A stretch of 64,000 nt of DNA from Torymus aiolomorphi (Eukaryota > Arthropoda > Insecta > Hymenoptera > Torymidae), in the NCBI GenBank assembly GCA_036365515.1, contig CM070874.1, positions 46,003,083 through 46,067,082 of the forward strand. Reading direction: 5' to 3'. A program made the translations under genes and the position numbers. Position 1 is the first letter of the stretch, and each line of letters begins with the position of its first letter. A model generated the notes under the pieces. The model ran no database searches, had not been told where the DNA came from, and worked only from the letters and a program-made list of their open reading frames with translations. Of this stretch, positions 36,613-48,928 are shown in pieces.

Positions 36613-37434
36613 TAATGTAACTGATAAATAGCCTTTATACAAGCCATATTTTATACTTTAGAATCACAATTATATAACAGTAATGCTAAAAACTCAAATA
36701 AAAATATAATATCATTTTACTATAATAAAAAAGGAAAACAGCCCCAATGTAATAAAATAAATAACTTTTTAATTATTCAATACATCTTTTATAAATAAAG
36801 TTATTATCATTGTTATTATTATTATCATTGTTATTATTTCATTTACGTAAAATTTCGTACTCGTAAAATATATACTTATGGTTGAAAAGTACGATGCAAC
36901 TAACTCTAGACACTTTTATTTTCAATTAGTACCCATAAAAATATTGTGAATATATTGACATATCAATATTACTTTATGATTATTATATGAGTGTAGAAAA
37001 ACTTTGGCACGTACCATGAAGTAAGAGAGAAGGAGGCGTAACTCCATATGTTCTGACAGGCAAAAGTGTAACCCCTTTTTTTGCAAAAGATAGCCAGGTT
37101 CGCTCGGCGGAATAGTCACCACTAACTGGCTTCAGCGCCCCTCGCGACAAACGCTGAACTACGTAGCCATGATCCATGACAGCGAATCCAGTAATCCACT
37201 GATCCACATTGCATGATTTATGACCTATGACTATGACCGATGACAGTGAGAAAGACTAAAACGTTTTCAGCGGACATTTTATGAGAAATTTGCATGATAG
37301 CTGTAAATAATTTATTTATATAAAATAAAAATGTATAATAACTTAAAGAAACTCAATTATACCGTAAAGAACTCTTATCCCCAAGCGGGGAGTGATGAAC
37401 ATATGTCATTTCGTGCTATAAATTGTAAGTTGAA

Positions 37435-37515
37435 GTGATAGCTCAGGTAGTTGAGGCACATTGATTTTGCCAGTTTGTTTTTGCAGGACTCGAGTTCAAT
37501 CCTAGGCTCTGAAAT
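37435..37515 (+). repeat. tRNA-derived (SINE-like) sequence
   Basis: Contains a pol III A-box-like TAGCTCAGGTAGTTGAGG and a B-box-like CGAGTTCAATCCTAGG at the usual spacing, followed by a T run. The acceptor stem does not pair well, so it is a tRNA relic, not a functional tRNA. The mirror copy is at 39710-39790. Confidence 0.6.
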
Positions 37516-38299
37516 TTTTTTTTTTATGTTTTTCAAATTTTATTTCCAAAATTATTTTAAAATAAAAAATTTAGTTTCAAAATAAATTTAGACATTTTAA
37601 TTTCTTCTTCTAATAATTAAATGGATTAGCGAATATAAAATTTGAAAAATGACAATTTATTTACAATATTTATGTTAATAATAAAGTTATAATTAATTTA
37701 GTGAGTTTGAAAAGTAGATTGATATTAAAAAAACATTTATTAATTAACACATAAAAAATTAAGGAGTATTTTTTAATACTATAACTTTTTAAATACAATA
37801 AGCTTTTAATAAAATAATTACTTAAGTACACCATTATTCAATCCATCATTTTAAATGCCTTTTTAATACAATTCTAAAATACAATACGTCCAGCTTAAAA
37901 CTGAGAAGAAAATGTTTACATCGCGGATTCAACCGCCGCTGCCAGATAATTTCCTAAGCATTATCGGCGCAAAATTTTCTAAAGAAGCTCTCGACGCGTT
38001 TGTTTTTATTTTATATATACTTAAAAGATTTTAGAAATATTCTATGCATAAGCTGTATTTTACTTACCTTCTTCTTGTACATTGTTGTTTATTCTGCTTG
38101 AATTAATATTTTGTTACATATAAAATTATATTAATAATCTATTTTTAATAACTATTGACGAATAATAATAATTATTTTATGAAACAATTTCCATAAAAAT
38201 GGTTTTTCGCAACGTTTACAATAAAACTTTCATATTGTAATTGCCTAATTACACGAAAATCTGACAAGCCTATAACAATAAAAGACGTGTTCTTGTTTA

Positions 38300-38580
38300 C
38301 CCTGGCGAAAGTAAAAACTGCACATATCTGCACATATTTGCACATATATGTACAATTATGTAGATTTCTGCACATTTTTGTAAATTTCTGTACATTTTTG
38401 CACATTTCTGCACATTTCTGCACATTTCTGCACATTTTTGCACATTTTGTCCACTTATTAGACTTTTGTACAAAAATATGCAAAAATGTGCAGAAATATG
38501 CAGAAATGTGCAGAAACGTGTAGAAATGTACAGAAATGTACGAAAATGTGCAGAAATTTGCAAAAATATACAAAGATGTA
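38300..38580. repeat. TGCACATTTC decamer array with orientation switch
   Basis: About a dozen degenerate 10-11 bp units (TGCACATTTC or TGCACATTTTT) run to a spacer GTCCACTTATTAGAC and then continue as the reverse complement. The array is therefore itself a palindrome. Confidence 0.85.
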
Positions 38581-38754
38581 GGTACAATTCAATATAATTA
38601 TCAGATGAAAAATTAATGAGCTTCATAAATGTATAAAAACTTTGTTAATCATTAATATAAATATTTCGCATGTTCATTAGAAATTGTTTATTATCAATTA
38701 AATTGCATTTTAATTATCGCAGAAAAAATCTTACATAAAATTTTCTCTCTGACC

Positions 38755-38823
38755 GAGAATCGAACCCACGACCCTTGGGTTACTACACACGCACGCAAAC
38801 CGTTACGCTATCGCTCGCATTAA
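38755..38823 (-). repeat. Second tRNA-like sequence
   Basis: The minus strand has GCGATAGCGTAACGGTTTGC (A-box-like) and GTGGGTTCGATTCTCGG (B-box match). It lies at the centre of the fold-back. The stems are incomplete, so it is probably a SINE head or tRNA pseudogene of a different type. Confidence 0.5.
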
Positions 38824-39219
38824 AGAATTTGGGCATTTTCATCTACATAAGGTGCATTATCCGTATTTAATTGATATTACATTTTGATTATTCATCTAAT
38901 ATATTAATGATTTTTAATAATTTTTTATATTTACACAATATTTTAAGAAAATGAATAACTTAATGATAAGACATTAATTAATTAAATTCGATTTACTTAA
39001 CAAATTTAGTGCCGGTAAAGTAGAAATCAGACCAGTACTGAAAATATATTCTCTAAATTTTCTTCTTTGGTATTAGCTTTATTCTAGAGTGTTATCAAAA
39101 AAGAAGTTTATATTTTTCAAATTTTCGTTCTGTAAATATTTTCTTACTTTAAGAAAATGTTTTTTGAATTGAAGAAAATGAAATTCTTGTTTCGTTTAGT
39201 ATGATAAATAAACATTCAT

Positions 39220-39440
39220 TTGTACATATTAGAGTACATTTCTGTACATTTCTGTACATTCCCGCACATAACCGCACACTTCTGCACATTTCTGCACATT
39301 TTTGCACATTTCTTTACAAAAGTCTAATAAGTGGACAAAATGTGCAAAAATGTGTAAAAATGTGCAAAAATGTGCAGAGATGTACAGAGATGTGCAGATA
39401 TGTGCAGTTTTTACTTCCGCCAGGGTATGCACATACTGAT
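39220..39440. repeat. Second decamer array, inverted
   Basis: The same TGCACATTTC-type units and the same spacer in reverse (GTCTAATAAGTGGAC) occur here. Additional TGTGCACA motifs continue to about 39550. Confidence 0.85.
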
Positions 39441-39709
39441 TGTGCACATATTAATTGTGCACACTTTAACATTGGTATATATCTATATATATAGATCTGT
39501 ACCAATGCTATCTGTGCACGATAAATATGTGCACAATCCTTATGTGCACAAACAAGAACATGCCCAATAAAATAATAAATTTATTATTTTTTTAAAGAAA
39601 CAATAAAAAATACTATACAAATTTTATTATTTTTAATTAAATTAATTATTTTAAAATAATGTTTGTATATAAAAATTGAAAAAAATATTATTGAAAGAAA
39701 AAAAAAATT

Positions 39710-39790
39710 TCAGAGCCTAGGATCGAACTCGAGTCCTGCAAAAAGAAACTGGCAAAGCAGTGCGCCTTAACTACCTGAGCTATCACTTCA
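39710..39790 (-). repeat. tRNA-derived sequence, mirror copy
   Basis: The minus strand reads TAGCTCAGGTAGTTAAGGCG (A box) and GAGTTCGATCCTAGG (B box), closer to consensus than the 37435 copy. The T stem pairs in four of five positions, but the acceptor stem is poor. Confidence 0.6.
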
Positions 39791-40359
39791 ACTGACAATT
39801 CATAGCACGAAATGACATATGTTAATCGTTCCCCGCTTGGGGATTAAAAGCTCTTTAAGGTATTGAGATCCGGGTTTCTTAAAGATTAAAAAAGGGTTTT
39901 ATTTACATTTTACTTTATTTATATACATAAATTATTTACGATTCTCATGCAAATTTATCGAAAAAAGATCCGCTGAAAATGGTTCATCATTATTTGTACC
40001 GGGCCGTAAAAGCCGATCGGCTCGACGATGGCTCTGTAATTCAGCGTTTGCCGCAAGAGGCGCTGAAGCCAGTTAGTGGTGGCTATTCCGCCAAGCGAAC
40101 TTGGCGATCTTTTGCAGAAAAGTGGCTCTACTTTTCGTACACGGAGTTACGTCTCCTTCTCTCTTACTTCATGGCACGTACATTCGTTGGTACACTAACT
40201 GATGTTTCACTTAAGCCATACCAAGTGTAAACACATGAGTAAGATAAACGTAATTTTGTATTTTGTTCAATAACCATGAAGTATTATAAAATTATCGTAA
40301 AAATATTGTTATTCATATTAATTAAAAATTAAAATATCTTATTAAAACACTTCGTAATT

Positions 40360-40960
40360 TCAGTAACTTTGAAATCCTCTGTATACTATTTTTCGTAAAA
40401 TTTAAAATATTCCTGAAAAATTTGTTCGCCATATTGAATTCACCATTTCGAATTTTTTAAATCTTACTGCAAATTCGTAATCAGCGACCCCAAAAACCCA
40501 TAGATACCAATCTTTAGGAAAAAACTAATGGCTGAAAAAATAAACATAATTTATTTGTGTTAGGAGTGGTTTACCCTCTTGAGGGGCTTTTTCAAGGTAA
40601 ATCCTGAGATATGTCAACTTTATTTTTTCGTGTATTTTGTAAAAATAATATTTTAGTCCCGTTTTAATTATTTTGTGAATTATTATAATAAAAATATACT
40701 TAAAAAACAATATTTCTCCCTCTAAAAAATAAGGGATGCAACCCTTAATGTTCAGATTACTACGGATATCTTGTTTTTTTCTATGAGAAACTCATTCCAG
40801 CTGGTTTCATTGGAAAAAGTTGAATAGAAGCCAAGATATATTAAAAAAACGCTTTTGAGGGTGAATTGTAAGGGTGGTTTTAACCCTTATAACGGGCTTC
40901 TCAGCCGATAAAAAAAAAATTTTTTCGTGAATGTCACATTGAGTACTACTACTTAATATA
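40360..40960. repeat. Dispersed repeat, copy 2 (inverse of 16800-17410)
   Basis: Reverse-complement copy of the 16800-17410 repeat, with scattered substitutions. It is followed at 40977-41290 by sequence related to the first palindrome's arms. Confidence 0.85.
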
Positions 40961-41535
40961 GGTTTGGAATTTTTTAAATTTCTCAGTTCGGGTATTTTCC
41001 TTGTTAGTATACCTTCATCTAAAAGAAAAACCCGCTGCCAATTCATTGGCACGTAGCTTCCTCAAACTAATTTATCAATTCCTTTTTTTATACTTTTTAA
41101 GCCTATATCGCAAACAAAATTCTCTATAAATTTCAAGCTTCTACATGGAGTCGTCATTTAGAAAGTACGGTTATCAAACAAACATAAAAAAGTTTTAACC
41201 TTAAATATCTCTAAAAATCATGAGACAATTCTTTTACCTAAAGGACTTATACAATAAATATACAATATAAACTCTACATTTCCACCAAATTTCAACATGA
41301 TTAAGGCTGTTTTATACTTAATGGCTCCTGGGGCCAAAATTACCTGAAAAAATAAATTAAAATATAATTACTATACTAAAGTATATGTATCACTAATATA
41401 ACTTATTTCTAATACAAAATCCCAAGAGATAGGTTTCTTAATCCACTTTATGCAGAATTATGTCATTTTAGAAAAATCAACTGGTGAGCAAGTTTTCTTG
41501 GCAATCACTTGATGGATTTTGACGAGAGAAGTCGC

Positions 41536-41749
41536 AAATTACTTGGAAAACATGTACCTATGGCATGAAGCTCTGGAATTAAAACATATCGAGACTAAAT
41601 ATTTTTTTAATTGAGAAAACGATAAAAATTCATAAAAATTCCTAAAATTAAAATAAAAAAAGTAGTTTTTTCAATTAAAAAAATACTTAGTCACGATATT
41701 TTTTAATTCGAGAGCTTCATGCTATAGGTGCATGTTTTCCAAGTAATTT
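41536..41749. repeat. 214 bp nested hairpin
   Basis: The ends AAATTACTTGGAAAACATG and the mirror at 41731-41749 pair along about 70 bp each side, with an A/T-rich loop. It is nested inside the 41299-42978 element and is MITE-like. Confidence 0.8.
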
Positions 41750-42012
41750 CCCTGTAAGAATATTCAGCATAAGAAATGGCCGATGGTCATAATTCTGACT
41801 TGACAATTAATCATAATTAATACGGGGGAATTCGTCCTAATTATGACCATAATTATGGTGAACGAGATGCTGAACGATCGACAAACGTATACAAAGGTCA
41901 CGTGACCTCCGTCGCGCTCGTCGCTCAGGCTGTTTATACCGAGCGCTTCGGCAATTCTAACCTTAATTTCGAACCTTCTGGCTGTGTTTTTCTCCCAGTG
42001 TTCTCTCACACA

Positions 42013-42216
<204 letters not shown>

Positions 42217-42325
42217 CTCCGCTCTGGTAGTTCGTTATATATTACAGCTATTCGTATCACAGTCACAGAGGTATTATAGATAGAGTATAATAAGGGAAGT
42301 CAGGCCTCCGGCAGTGGCAGAGATA

Positions 42326-42456
42326 GAGAGAGAAGATTGCGGGACGTAGCTCTCTCTCTCTTATACCTACTTGCGCGTGCGTAGTACGCGCAGAAAGTGA
42401 GCGTCAGCTTGCGTGACGAGAGAGATAGCTACGTCCCGTGATCTTCTCTCTCTCTA
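42326..42456. repeat. Hairpin with GA-rich arms
   Basis: GAAGATTGCGGGACGTAGCT on the left and AGCTACGTCCCGTGATCTTC on the right are inverted near-copies, flanked by GA/TC runs. The loop is about 55 bp. Confidence 0.8.
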
Positions 42457-42999
42457 ACGTTCGGACATTTTCATTTACGGGCAGCCTTATATCTCCCCTG
42501 CTCCTTCAGCATAATTATGCCCATAATTATGGTCATAATTATTTACTATAGTCCCTGTAATTTCGTTATCCCTTCAGCATAATTGTGGTCATAATTATCA
42601 GCATAACTATGGTCACAATTATGTCGCCAGGTGACAGGATTTATGAGCATAATATGCGGCACAAAATGGTCATCCGTCATAAAATGCGGCATATTATGGC
42701 TATATTATGCTTAAGAGTTCTACCAGGATTACGACTTCTTTCGTTAAAATCAATCGAGTGATTGCCAAGAAAACTTGCTCACCAGTTGGTTTTTCTAAAA
42801 TGACATATTTCTGCATAAAGTGGATTAAGAGACCTGTCTCTGGGGATTTTGTATTAGAAATAAGTTATATTAGTGATATATATATATATATCCTTTATTT
42901 TATAGTAATTATATTTTAATTCATTTTTTCAGGTAATTTTCGCCTCAGGGGCCATTGGGTATAAGGCCACCTTAAACTGATTTATTTTTCTCTAGTTAT

Positions 43000-44050
43000 C
43001 GGGCGACCAAGAAAGAAACTTTGTAAAATACGAAAATTTTCAATATCAAATATTTCAAAAAGTAATCGTACGGTAAAAATTGGTAAAAATTCGCACACAT
43101 ATTATCTATATCACACACAAAATTATCTATAAATTTGTTTTTTTTCAAAAACTAGTTGACAGAATGGATTCAAATTTTTACAGATTATAGCTATTTATAT
43201 TCTGCATTATAATAATTTTTCTCAAAAAAATTTACTGTTTAGTTTGGGAGTTAGAAGCTTTTAAAGAAACATGTTTTTGTTAAAAACAACAGAACCGTGA
43301 TAGCTAGAGAATTGCTTTCTCCTAGAGGAAGCTTTGTGATAGTAATTTTTTGAGTTGTTGTAAAAACATGTTATAATTGTTTTCCCAGGTGTTAGGAATC
43401 AAAATACATAGTTTTTGAAAAATGTCTGTATGGATGTGTGTGTGTGTGTGTGCGCGCGTTTGTATGTGTGTGTGTGCACGTGTGGGCGTGTGCGTGTGCG
43501 AGTGCGTGTGTATGTGTACGCCTAGATCTCAGCTTCTACTCGGTCGATTTCAACCGGACAGGTCTCATTATTTTTGTTTTTTTTAATGATAGGATCCAGA
43601 TATTTGAATCGGATGGGTAGCATTCGAAAGAGAATTAAAATACCTACATTTTCTTAAAAAAAGTTTCTAGTCATCGCGGTTCTTTTGTTATTAACAAAAA
43701 AAAATTTTTTTTTTAAAGCTTATAACTTCCAAACTAAACGGTCAATTTTTTGGAGAAAAATCATGATAATGCAGAATATAAATAGCTATAATCTGTAAGA
43801 ATTTGAATTCATTCTGTTGGTTAGTTTTTTAGAAAAAAAATGAAAAAATGAAAAAAATGAGTTTTGTATGTCCAACGATTACGGGAGTAAAATTTACTTA
43901 ATCGCTTCAAAATTCCTTGTGGAGGTAGATTTTGGATAGTTTTCCGTCGAGTTTTTTGGGCAAAATGATTGGTCCATAAATTTCAGAGATATTTGAGGTT
44001 AAAATTTGTTTAACCTTTTTTTGAAATCACTATTTCTGGAGAACGGCTAT
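43000..44050. repeat. Partial fold-back related to 12000-12960
   Basis: 43147-43310 matches 12380-12540 directly, and 43670-44045 matches 12160-12540 in reverse complement. A TG-rich tract (43432-43520) lies at the centre. It is non-coding. Confidence 0.8.
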
Positions 44051-44089
44051 GTATCCAGTGTTGCAAAAATGGTTAATTATCCATTGATA

Positions 44090-44650
44090 ATTGATAACTA
44101 AATTATAATTACGATCTAAATGAATCTAAGTCTAATTGATAACTAAATTTTCATTTTTAATTATATGAAATCTAATTGATAATAAAAGTGTCATTTTCAT
44201 TTGTGTAATTGATAATTAAATTATTATTTTCAATTAGATTTAATTTAATTGAAAATAATAATGTAATTATAATTAAATTATTATTTTCAATTAGATTTAA
44301 TTTAATTGAAAATAATAATGTAATTATCAGTTATATAAATGAAAATAAAATTTTAATTATCAATTAGATTTAGCCTAATTGAAAAAATAATTTAATTATC
44401 AATTATTTAAATGAATTTGAAAATATAATTATCAATTAGATTTAATCTAATTGAAAATGAAAATTCAATTATCAATTAGATTTCATATAATTAAAAATAA
44501 AAATTTAGTTATCAATTAGATTTAATCTTATTGAAATAGTAATGTAATTATCAATTACGTACGTGAAAATGTAAATTTAATTATCAATCACATTTAATCT
44601 AATTGAAAATGAATTTTTAATTATCTATTAGATTTCATGTCACAAAAATG
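44090..44650. repeat. AT-rich tandem array with AATTATCAATTAGATTT motif
   Basis: Repeats of about 55-65 bp combine TTAATTATCAATTAGATTT with its near-complement AATCTAATTGAAAATAA, so each unit can pair with its neighbours. At least eight units are visible. No coding potential. Confidence 0.85.
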
Positions 44651-45731
44651 GAAATTTAGTTTTTAAAAATTGATGGTTTTTACGCAACCCACTAGCGCGT
44701 ATCCAGGGACACTTTTATTTTTTTCGATTTTCCTATTATTACAAATACCTATATATTTTTACTGATGGACCTCTCTTTTACCTAAGCGATTGAGTTTAAA
44801 ATTATACGATGAAACTAAAACTAAAGATATCTTTTTTTCTCTTTTGGCAATATCTAAGTACTATACGTATAAGATAATTACAATTTATCCAAATTGGAAA
44901 AGCCCAGCATACAATGAAAAACGAATCATTAAACTCTATTCTAGCAAAATCTATTCAGATTTATAGTCTGTAATTCTGTAGGTTACAATGAATGTTGTGT
45001 TAATCAAATTCAATTGATTTATTTTATATTATCTCTTAATCATCTCTTGTCGAGAGTCAAAAAGATATTTTTTTAATTGTAAAGATAAGTAATTAAAAAA
45101 ACTTTCTTATGCATTTGAGGCGTTTCATGTCAACTACCTCAGCGCGGCGCGCGAGCGCCAAATCATGCTGTATCCAGCTCATGTTTACGATACTAAAACG
45201 TACATAAAAAAATTTTATGATAAGCATCTCCGACGATTTTATGGTTATTTTATTTCCGATTTTATGGTATTTTTTCCTCAGCTTTCCAATGGTGTAGGCA
45301 GTTTCTCCGAAATTTTCCATTTTCACCTTCAAAAAGTACAAAACGTGTTAGATCTCAAAAAGTGTATTTTTAATATTTTTGTTGACCCTCTATATCCAAA
45401 GCTGAGCCTTTTTTATGCAGAAAACGATATTTTCCAAAGAGTGCTCGAGATGTTTTGTGCGAGAAATAGAATGCGAAAGAGTAGACGCGCCTTTCCTGCA
45501 CGTGGTACTACGCAGTACAGCGCGCGGACTGCGCCTGCCTCGTTGCCTATATAATAACCTTTTATAATCTTTAATTCTTTACCTGGTCTTCTTGATTCTT
45601 AATAATGCATGGAGTAATATTTTATTCATTATTTTATAAAAAAATAAAATTTCAAAATCCAAGCAATTGTGTGTAATGATGCACACGATAGATGCTATTT
45701 GGGTGACTGTTTGGATTGCCTCAATATATCT

Positions 45732-46183
45732 ATATTACGATAACATTTGCTTGAATGTTTTGATGAAAATGATATTTTCCAAATCGAGTATCAATCATGG
45801 TTTCAAAACTGCAAATGTGCACGAATTTATGGACATACTGGGGGAAAAATTAATAAAATTAAAAGTTCACGATTTTTTCGCTAAGAAACAATCACTTTTT
45901 ATAAATAACGTAAAAAGCAATCTTCAAGAAGAAGAATTTCTCGTGTGTTGCGATTTTTCAGAAAATTATGCTTTCGTTATGTATAACGAAAGCAAGAAAT
46001 TCTACACAGTTCTTCCACTGAAATAACAACCAGGCAACAGTTTTTACAGTTGGAGTGTACTATAAACAAAATGATGAACTCAAATATGTAAGCGTTGCTG
46101 TGATTTCCGACAATTTAAATCATGATACGAAGATCATAGCCGTTTACGAATATCAAAAAATTGTAATATCTTACCTTAAATAG
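45732..46183 (+). pseudogene. Transposon-type ORF with frameshift (DFSENY...SDNLNHDT)
   Basis: An open frame (ORF to 46026) includes EEFLVCCDFSENYAFVMYNE. After a frameshift near 46020 it continues as NNQATVFTVGVYYKQNDELK and AVISDNLNHDTKIIAVYEYQ up to TAG at about 46183. The spacing of D..EN and SD..NHDT resembles orphan ORFs common in arthropod and cnidarian transposons, and the Asp residues could belong to a DDE-type core. This recollection is by eye and I cannot name the superfamily. It lies in the left arm region of the fold-back element and may be its decayed transposase. Confidence 0.5.
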
Positions 46184-46316
46184 TATATTACATACCTAGG
46201 CCAGTAAAATAAGAAATGTCTCAGATCACATGTAATTGTCGGCCGAGGCGAAGCCGAGGTTGACAAACATGTGATCTGAGGCTTTCTTTTTTATTGGCCA
46301 AGGTGTGTATACTATT
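46181..46316. repeat. Small MITE hairpin
   Basis: The ends TAGTATATTACATACCTAGG and, mirrored, CCAAGGTGTGTATACTA flank a core CTCAGATCACATGT that is also mirrored. The loop is GC-rich (GGCCGAGGCGAAGCCGAGG). Confidence 0.75.
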
Positions 46317-46404
46317 TTTCTGCTCGACGGCGCCGGAAAGCGGCAACTTCGTTTTGCGCAGCGGCCGGGAAGTTGGCGCTTTCCGGCCGGAGGGCAGAAA
46401 ACTA
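46315..46404. repeat. GC-rich hairpin
   Basis: CGCCGGAAAGCGGCAACTTC is mirrored by GAAGTTGGCGCTTTCCGGCCG, giving a 90 bp GC-rich hairpin immediately after the preceding MITE. Confidence 0.7.
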
Positions 46405-46967
46405 ATTTTGCAGTAAAGAAGGTTTATTGTTTCACTGATGGAGCAGGTCAGTATTTTAAGAATAAATCCAATTTTCAACATCTTCTTTTTCACGAGAAAG
46501 ATTTTGGAGTTACAGCTTAGTGGCATTTTCATGCCACAGCACATGGCAAAGGTGCGTGCGATGGTAGGGTAAATGAGGGTATTATTGCGAGATGCCACGG
46601 TATCTCAACTTAGAACGCGCTATAAAAACGTGTATTATAATAAATTAATATGATTTTTGTCCTAATGAATAAAAAAATTACATTAAAGATAAAAGGCAAA
46701 GTTTCAGAAGCTAATTAGTAAACGTTATGTAATAAAACGCTATATTAAATGATCGTCTGGATGCAGGAATTATTGCGGGCATACAGACATTAGTGCGGTG
46801 GTATTATTGTGGGCGATGTAATTATTGCGCAGTAATTATTGCGGATAAAATTTTCCATCGTAATTACCCTACGTTTAGTCTTGCTTATGTTTTTTCAACT
46901 GGTTTTGGTACTTTCTTTTTCCTTCCCATGACTTTTACTTGCACTGTCGTCCTTCTGACAAAATGAA

Positions 46968-47783
46968 CCCTACTGAAAAAAACCACATGGGATCCCACAT
47001 AGGATCCCACGTGGAATCCCACACGAGATCCCACGTGTGAATTTGATATGGGATCCCATGTGGCATCCCACGTTTGAACTCGAAGCATGAATTCCCACAT
47101 GAGATCCCACAAGAGATCCCACATAGGATCTCATGTGGGATATCATGCGTTTAACTTGAGTACGGGATCTCATGCAAATATGGCGTAAAACATTGAGTCC
47201 CCCATTGTGAGTAACGGGGATATCAAAAACAAGGCAAGCCCTGTAATTAGGACTCTTCGTAAAGAGTTATTTGAACCGCTGACTTACACGGCTTATATAC
47301 TCTCGGCCATCCAGTGTATTCACAGAAAGCGCTATCGGAACGCCGCATTGCGGTGACAAATCAGAACTTGTGATGGACGGCTCTTCATAAGTAAGCTTCG
47401 GCTATTTATCCACTATGCGGTGCTTCGGTAGTGCTATCTGTGGATAAGTTGGACGGCCAAGAGTATATAAGGCGTGTAAGTCAACCGTTCAAATGACTCT
47501 TTGTGAAGCGTCCTAATTACAAGGCTTGCCTTGTTTTTGATAACTCCGTTACTTACAATGGGGGACTCAAAGTTTTACGCCATATCTGCATGAGATCCCG
47601 TACTCAAGTTAAACGCATGATATCCCACATGAGATCCCATGTGGGATCTCTTGTGGGATCTCATATGGGAATTCATGCTTCGAGTTTAAACGTGGGATGC
47701 CACATAGGATCCCATATCAAATTCACACGTGGGATCTCGTGTGAGATTCCACGTGGGATCCCATGTGGTTTTTTTCAGTAGGG
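46968..47783. mobile_element. 816 bp fold-back with internal GGATCYCACRTG repeats
   Basis: The ends CCCTACTGAAAAAAACC and GGTTTTTTTCAGTAGGG are perfect inverted repeats, with TA just inside the CCC as a possible mariner-type target. The arms are mirrored almost to the centre (about 47376). The outer 200 bp of each arm is an array of 11-12 bp units built on GGATCCCACATG variants, which adds another level of self-complementarity. There is no coding capacity. Confidence 0.85.
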
Positions 47784-48429
47784 AACCGCTTACTTGTGTT
47801 TGGGGTTATGTTGACGTCTAACGCCGCAGCCGAAAGAATCGCACTAATATCAACAATATCGTAAAAACGTGAAGGTAATTCTGCGTTGATAAAATTATCA
47901 TCAAAATGAAAATTATTGATTTCACGAATGATTATTCGTAAAATCTGAGTACTACTTTAACTAAAAATCACTTAACAGTGAATACTTTTTTCTTTTAAAC
48001 AAAAATATAACAAAATTTAGATGAAGCTCTGACGGCACATTATACAATTTTTCCGACGACTTTTACGAATTTAATAAGTACAGTTTTTTTCCTAAATAAA
48101 AATTAAAACAGGGCATTTTATTTTTACATAAATATTATCAGTTTGATATTAACAATATTGCATATTTTTTTTATAACAATTATTTACTTTCGAAGTTTTT
48201 ATTTTATTGAAATATTAAATACCGCAATAATAGCTGCACCCGCAACAATACCTTCTCTTACCTTATATGCGCGAACCTAAAAAGAGGTGCAAAACGAGCG
48301 AGTCTACAAGTTTCTGCTAATAATCATATTTTAACGCCAGAAGAGCTGTACAACTGAGCTAAAGATTACTGTAAAGAAACCTAAGTTTTTTTTATAGCAG
48401 TAAAGAATCGTATAAAGAAACGGTTTTGA
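47784..48429. other. AT-rich spacer
   Basis: No gene or element end is recognised here. It lies between the 816 bp fold-back and the inner arm of the Copia-bearing palindrome. Confidence 0.5.
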
Positions 48430-48626
48430 AACTAAAACCAAGACTGGACAAGGCTAAATCCACACGGAGAGAAAGAAATCAGTAAACATTACCAAACTGT
48501 CAAGTAACCCTGCCCTGCAAAAACTATCTTATTAAAATAGATTCGATCCGATTGAGAAATCCAACATGAATTAATTGGAAATCTTAATACGAAAATACCA
48601 GATTTAAAACTTTTAAAATTGATTCA

Positions 48627-48834
48627 TGTTAGGTTTTTGTGAGGTGCTCGCAGAAATAAATACAAATACAATAACTTTATGATAAGAGTTTATTATTCTA
48701 TAAGACAGAGCAAGCTCGCCGCACGCGTATCCTAAGAGAGGCACTCTCATACTGACTGCGCCCGTCGGAACACCATGGAAGGGGAGGGCGCTCCACACCA
48801 TAGAGCGGCTATGCAGCATTCGCATATTCCAACA
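48627..48834 (-). repeat. Copia 3' LTR
   Basis: 208 bp, TGTTGGAATATGCG...CCTAACA on the minus strand. It is 13 bp shorter than the other LTR and otherwise almost identical. Confidence 0.95.
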
Positions 48835-48843
48835 CTCCCTCCC
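48835..48843 (-). other. Copia polypurine tract
   Basis: The minus strand reads GGGAGGGAG directly before the TGTTGG start of the 3' LTR, the expected position for plus-strand priming. Confidence 0.8.
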
Positions 48844-48928
48844 GAATGCTGTTTTTTTTTGTACTGTTGCCTTTTCTCACCATAGACTAATTACTTCCTG
48901 TGAACAGACATAAATAATTATGTATACT

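Larger units (their letters stand above)
37007..40185. repeat. Imperfect 3.2 kb fold-back with tRNA-like arms
   Basis: The outer arms (37007-37165 and about 40027-40185) are inverted copies, sharing for example the GCGCTGAAGCCAGTTAGTGG segment in mirror. Inside, a tRNA-like segment (37429-37517/39703-39797) and a decamer array (38300-38580/39220-39440) are also mirrored. The spacing sums drift from about 77,190 to 77,730, so large indels have occurred. The centre (38600-39200) is single copy and holds a third tRNA-like segment. Confidence 0.75.

Noticed and set aside
38172..38626. Phe/Cys/His-rich ORFs over the decamer arrays
   Set aside because: The peptide periodicity follows the 10-11 bp DNA repeat, and both strands and several frames are open together.
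38300..39440. Possible CRISPR-like array
   Set aside because: Units are contiguous 10-11 bp repeats without unique spacers, in an evidently eukaryotic sequence.
37435..39790. Functional tRNA genes
   Set aside because: A and B boxes are present but acceptor stems do not pair, so they are tRNA relics or SINE heads.
46885..47781. ORFs rich in Gly-Ser-His over the 816 bp fold-back
   Set aside because: They are produced by the GGATCCCACATG short repeats and appear in mirror on both arms.
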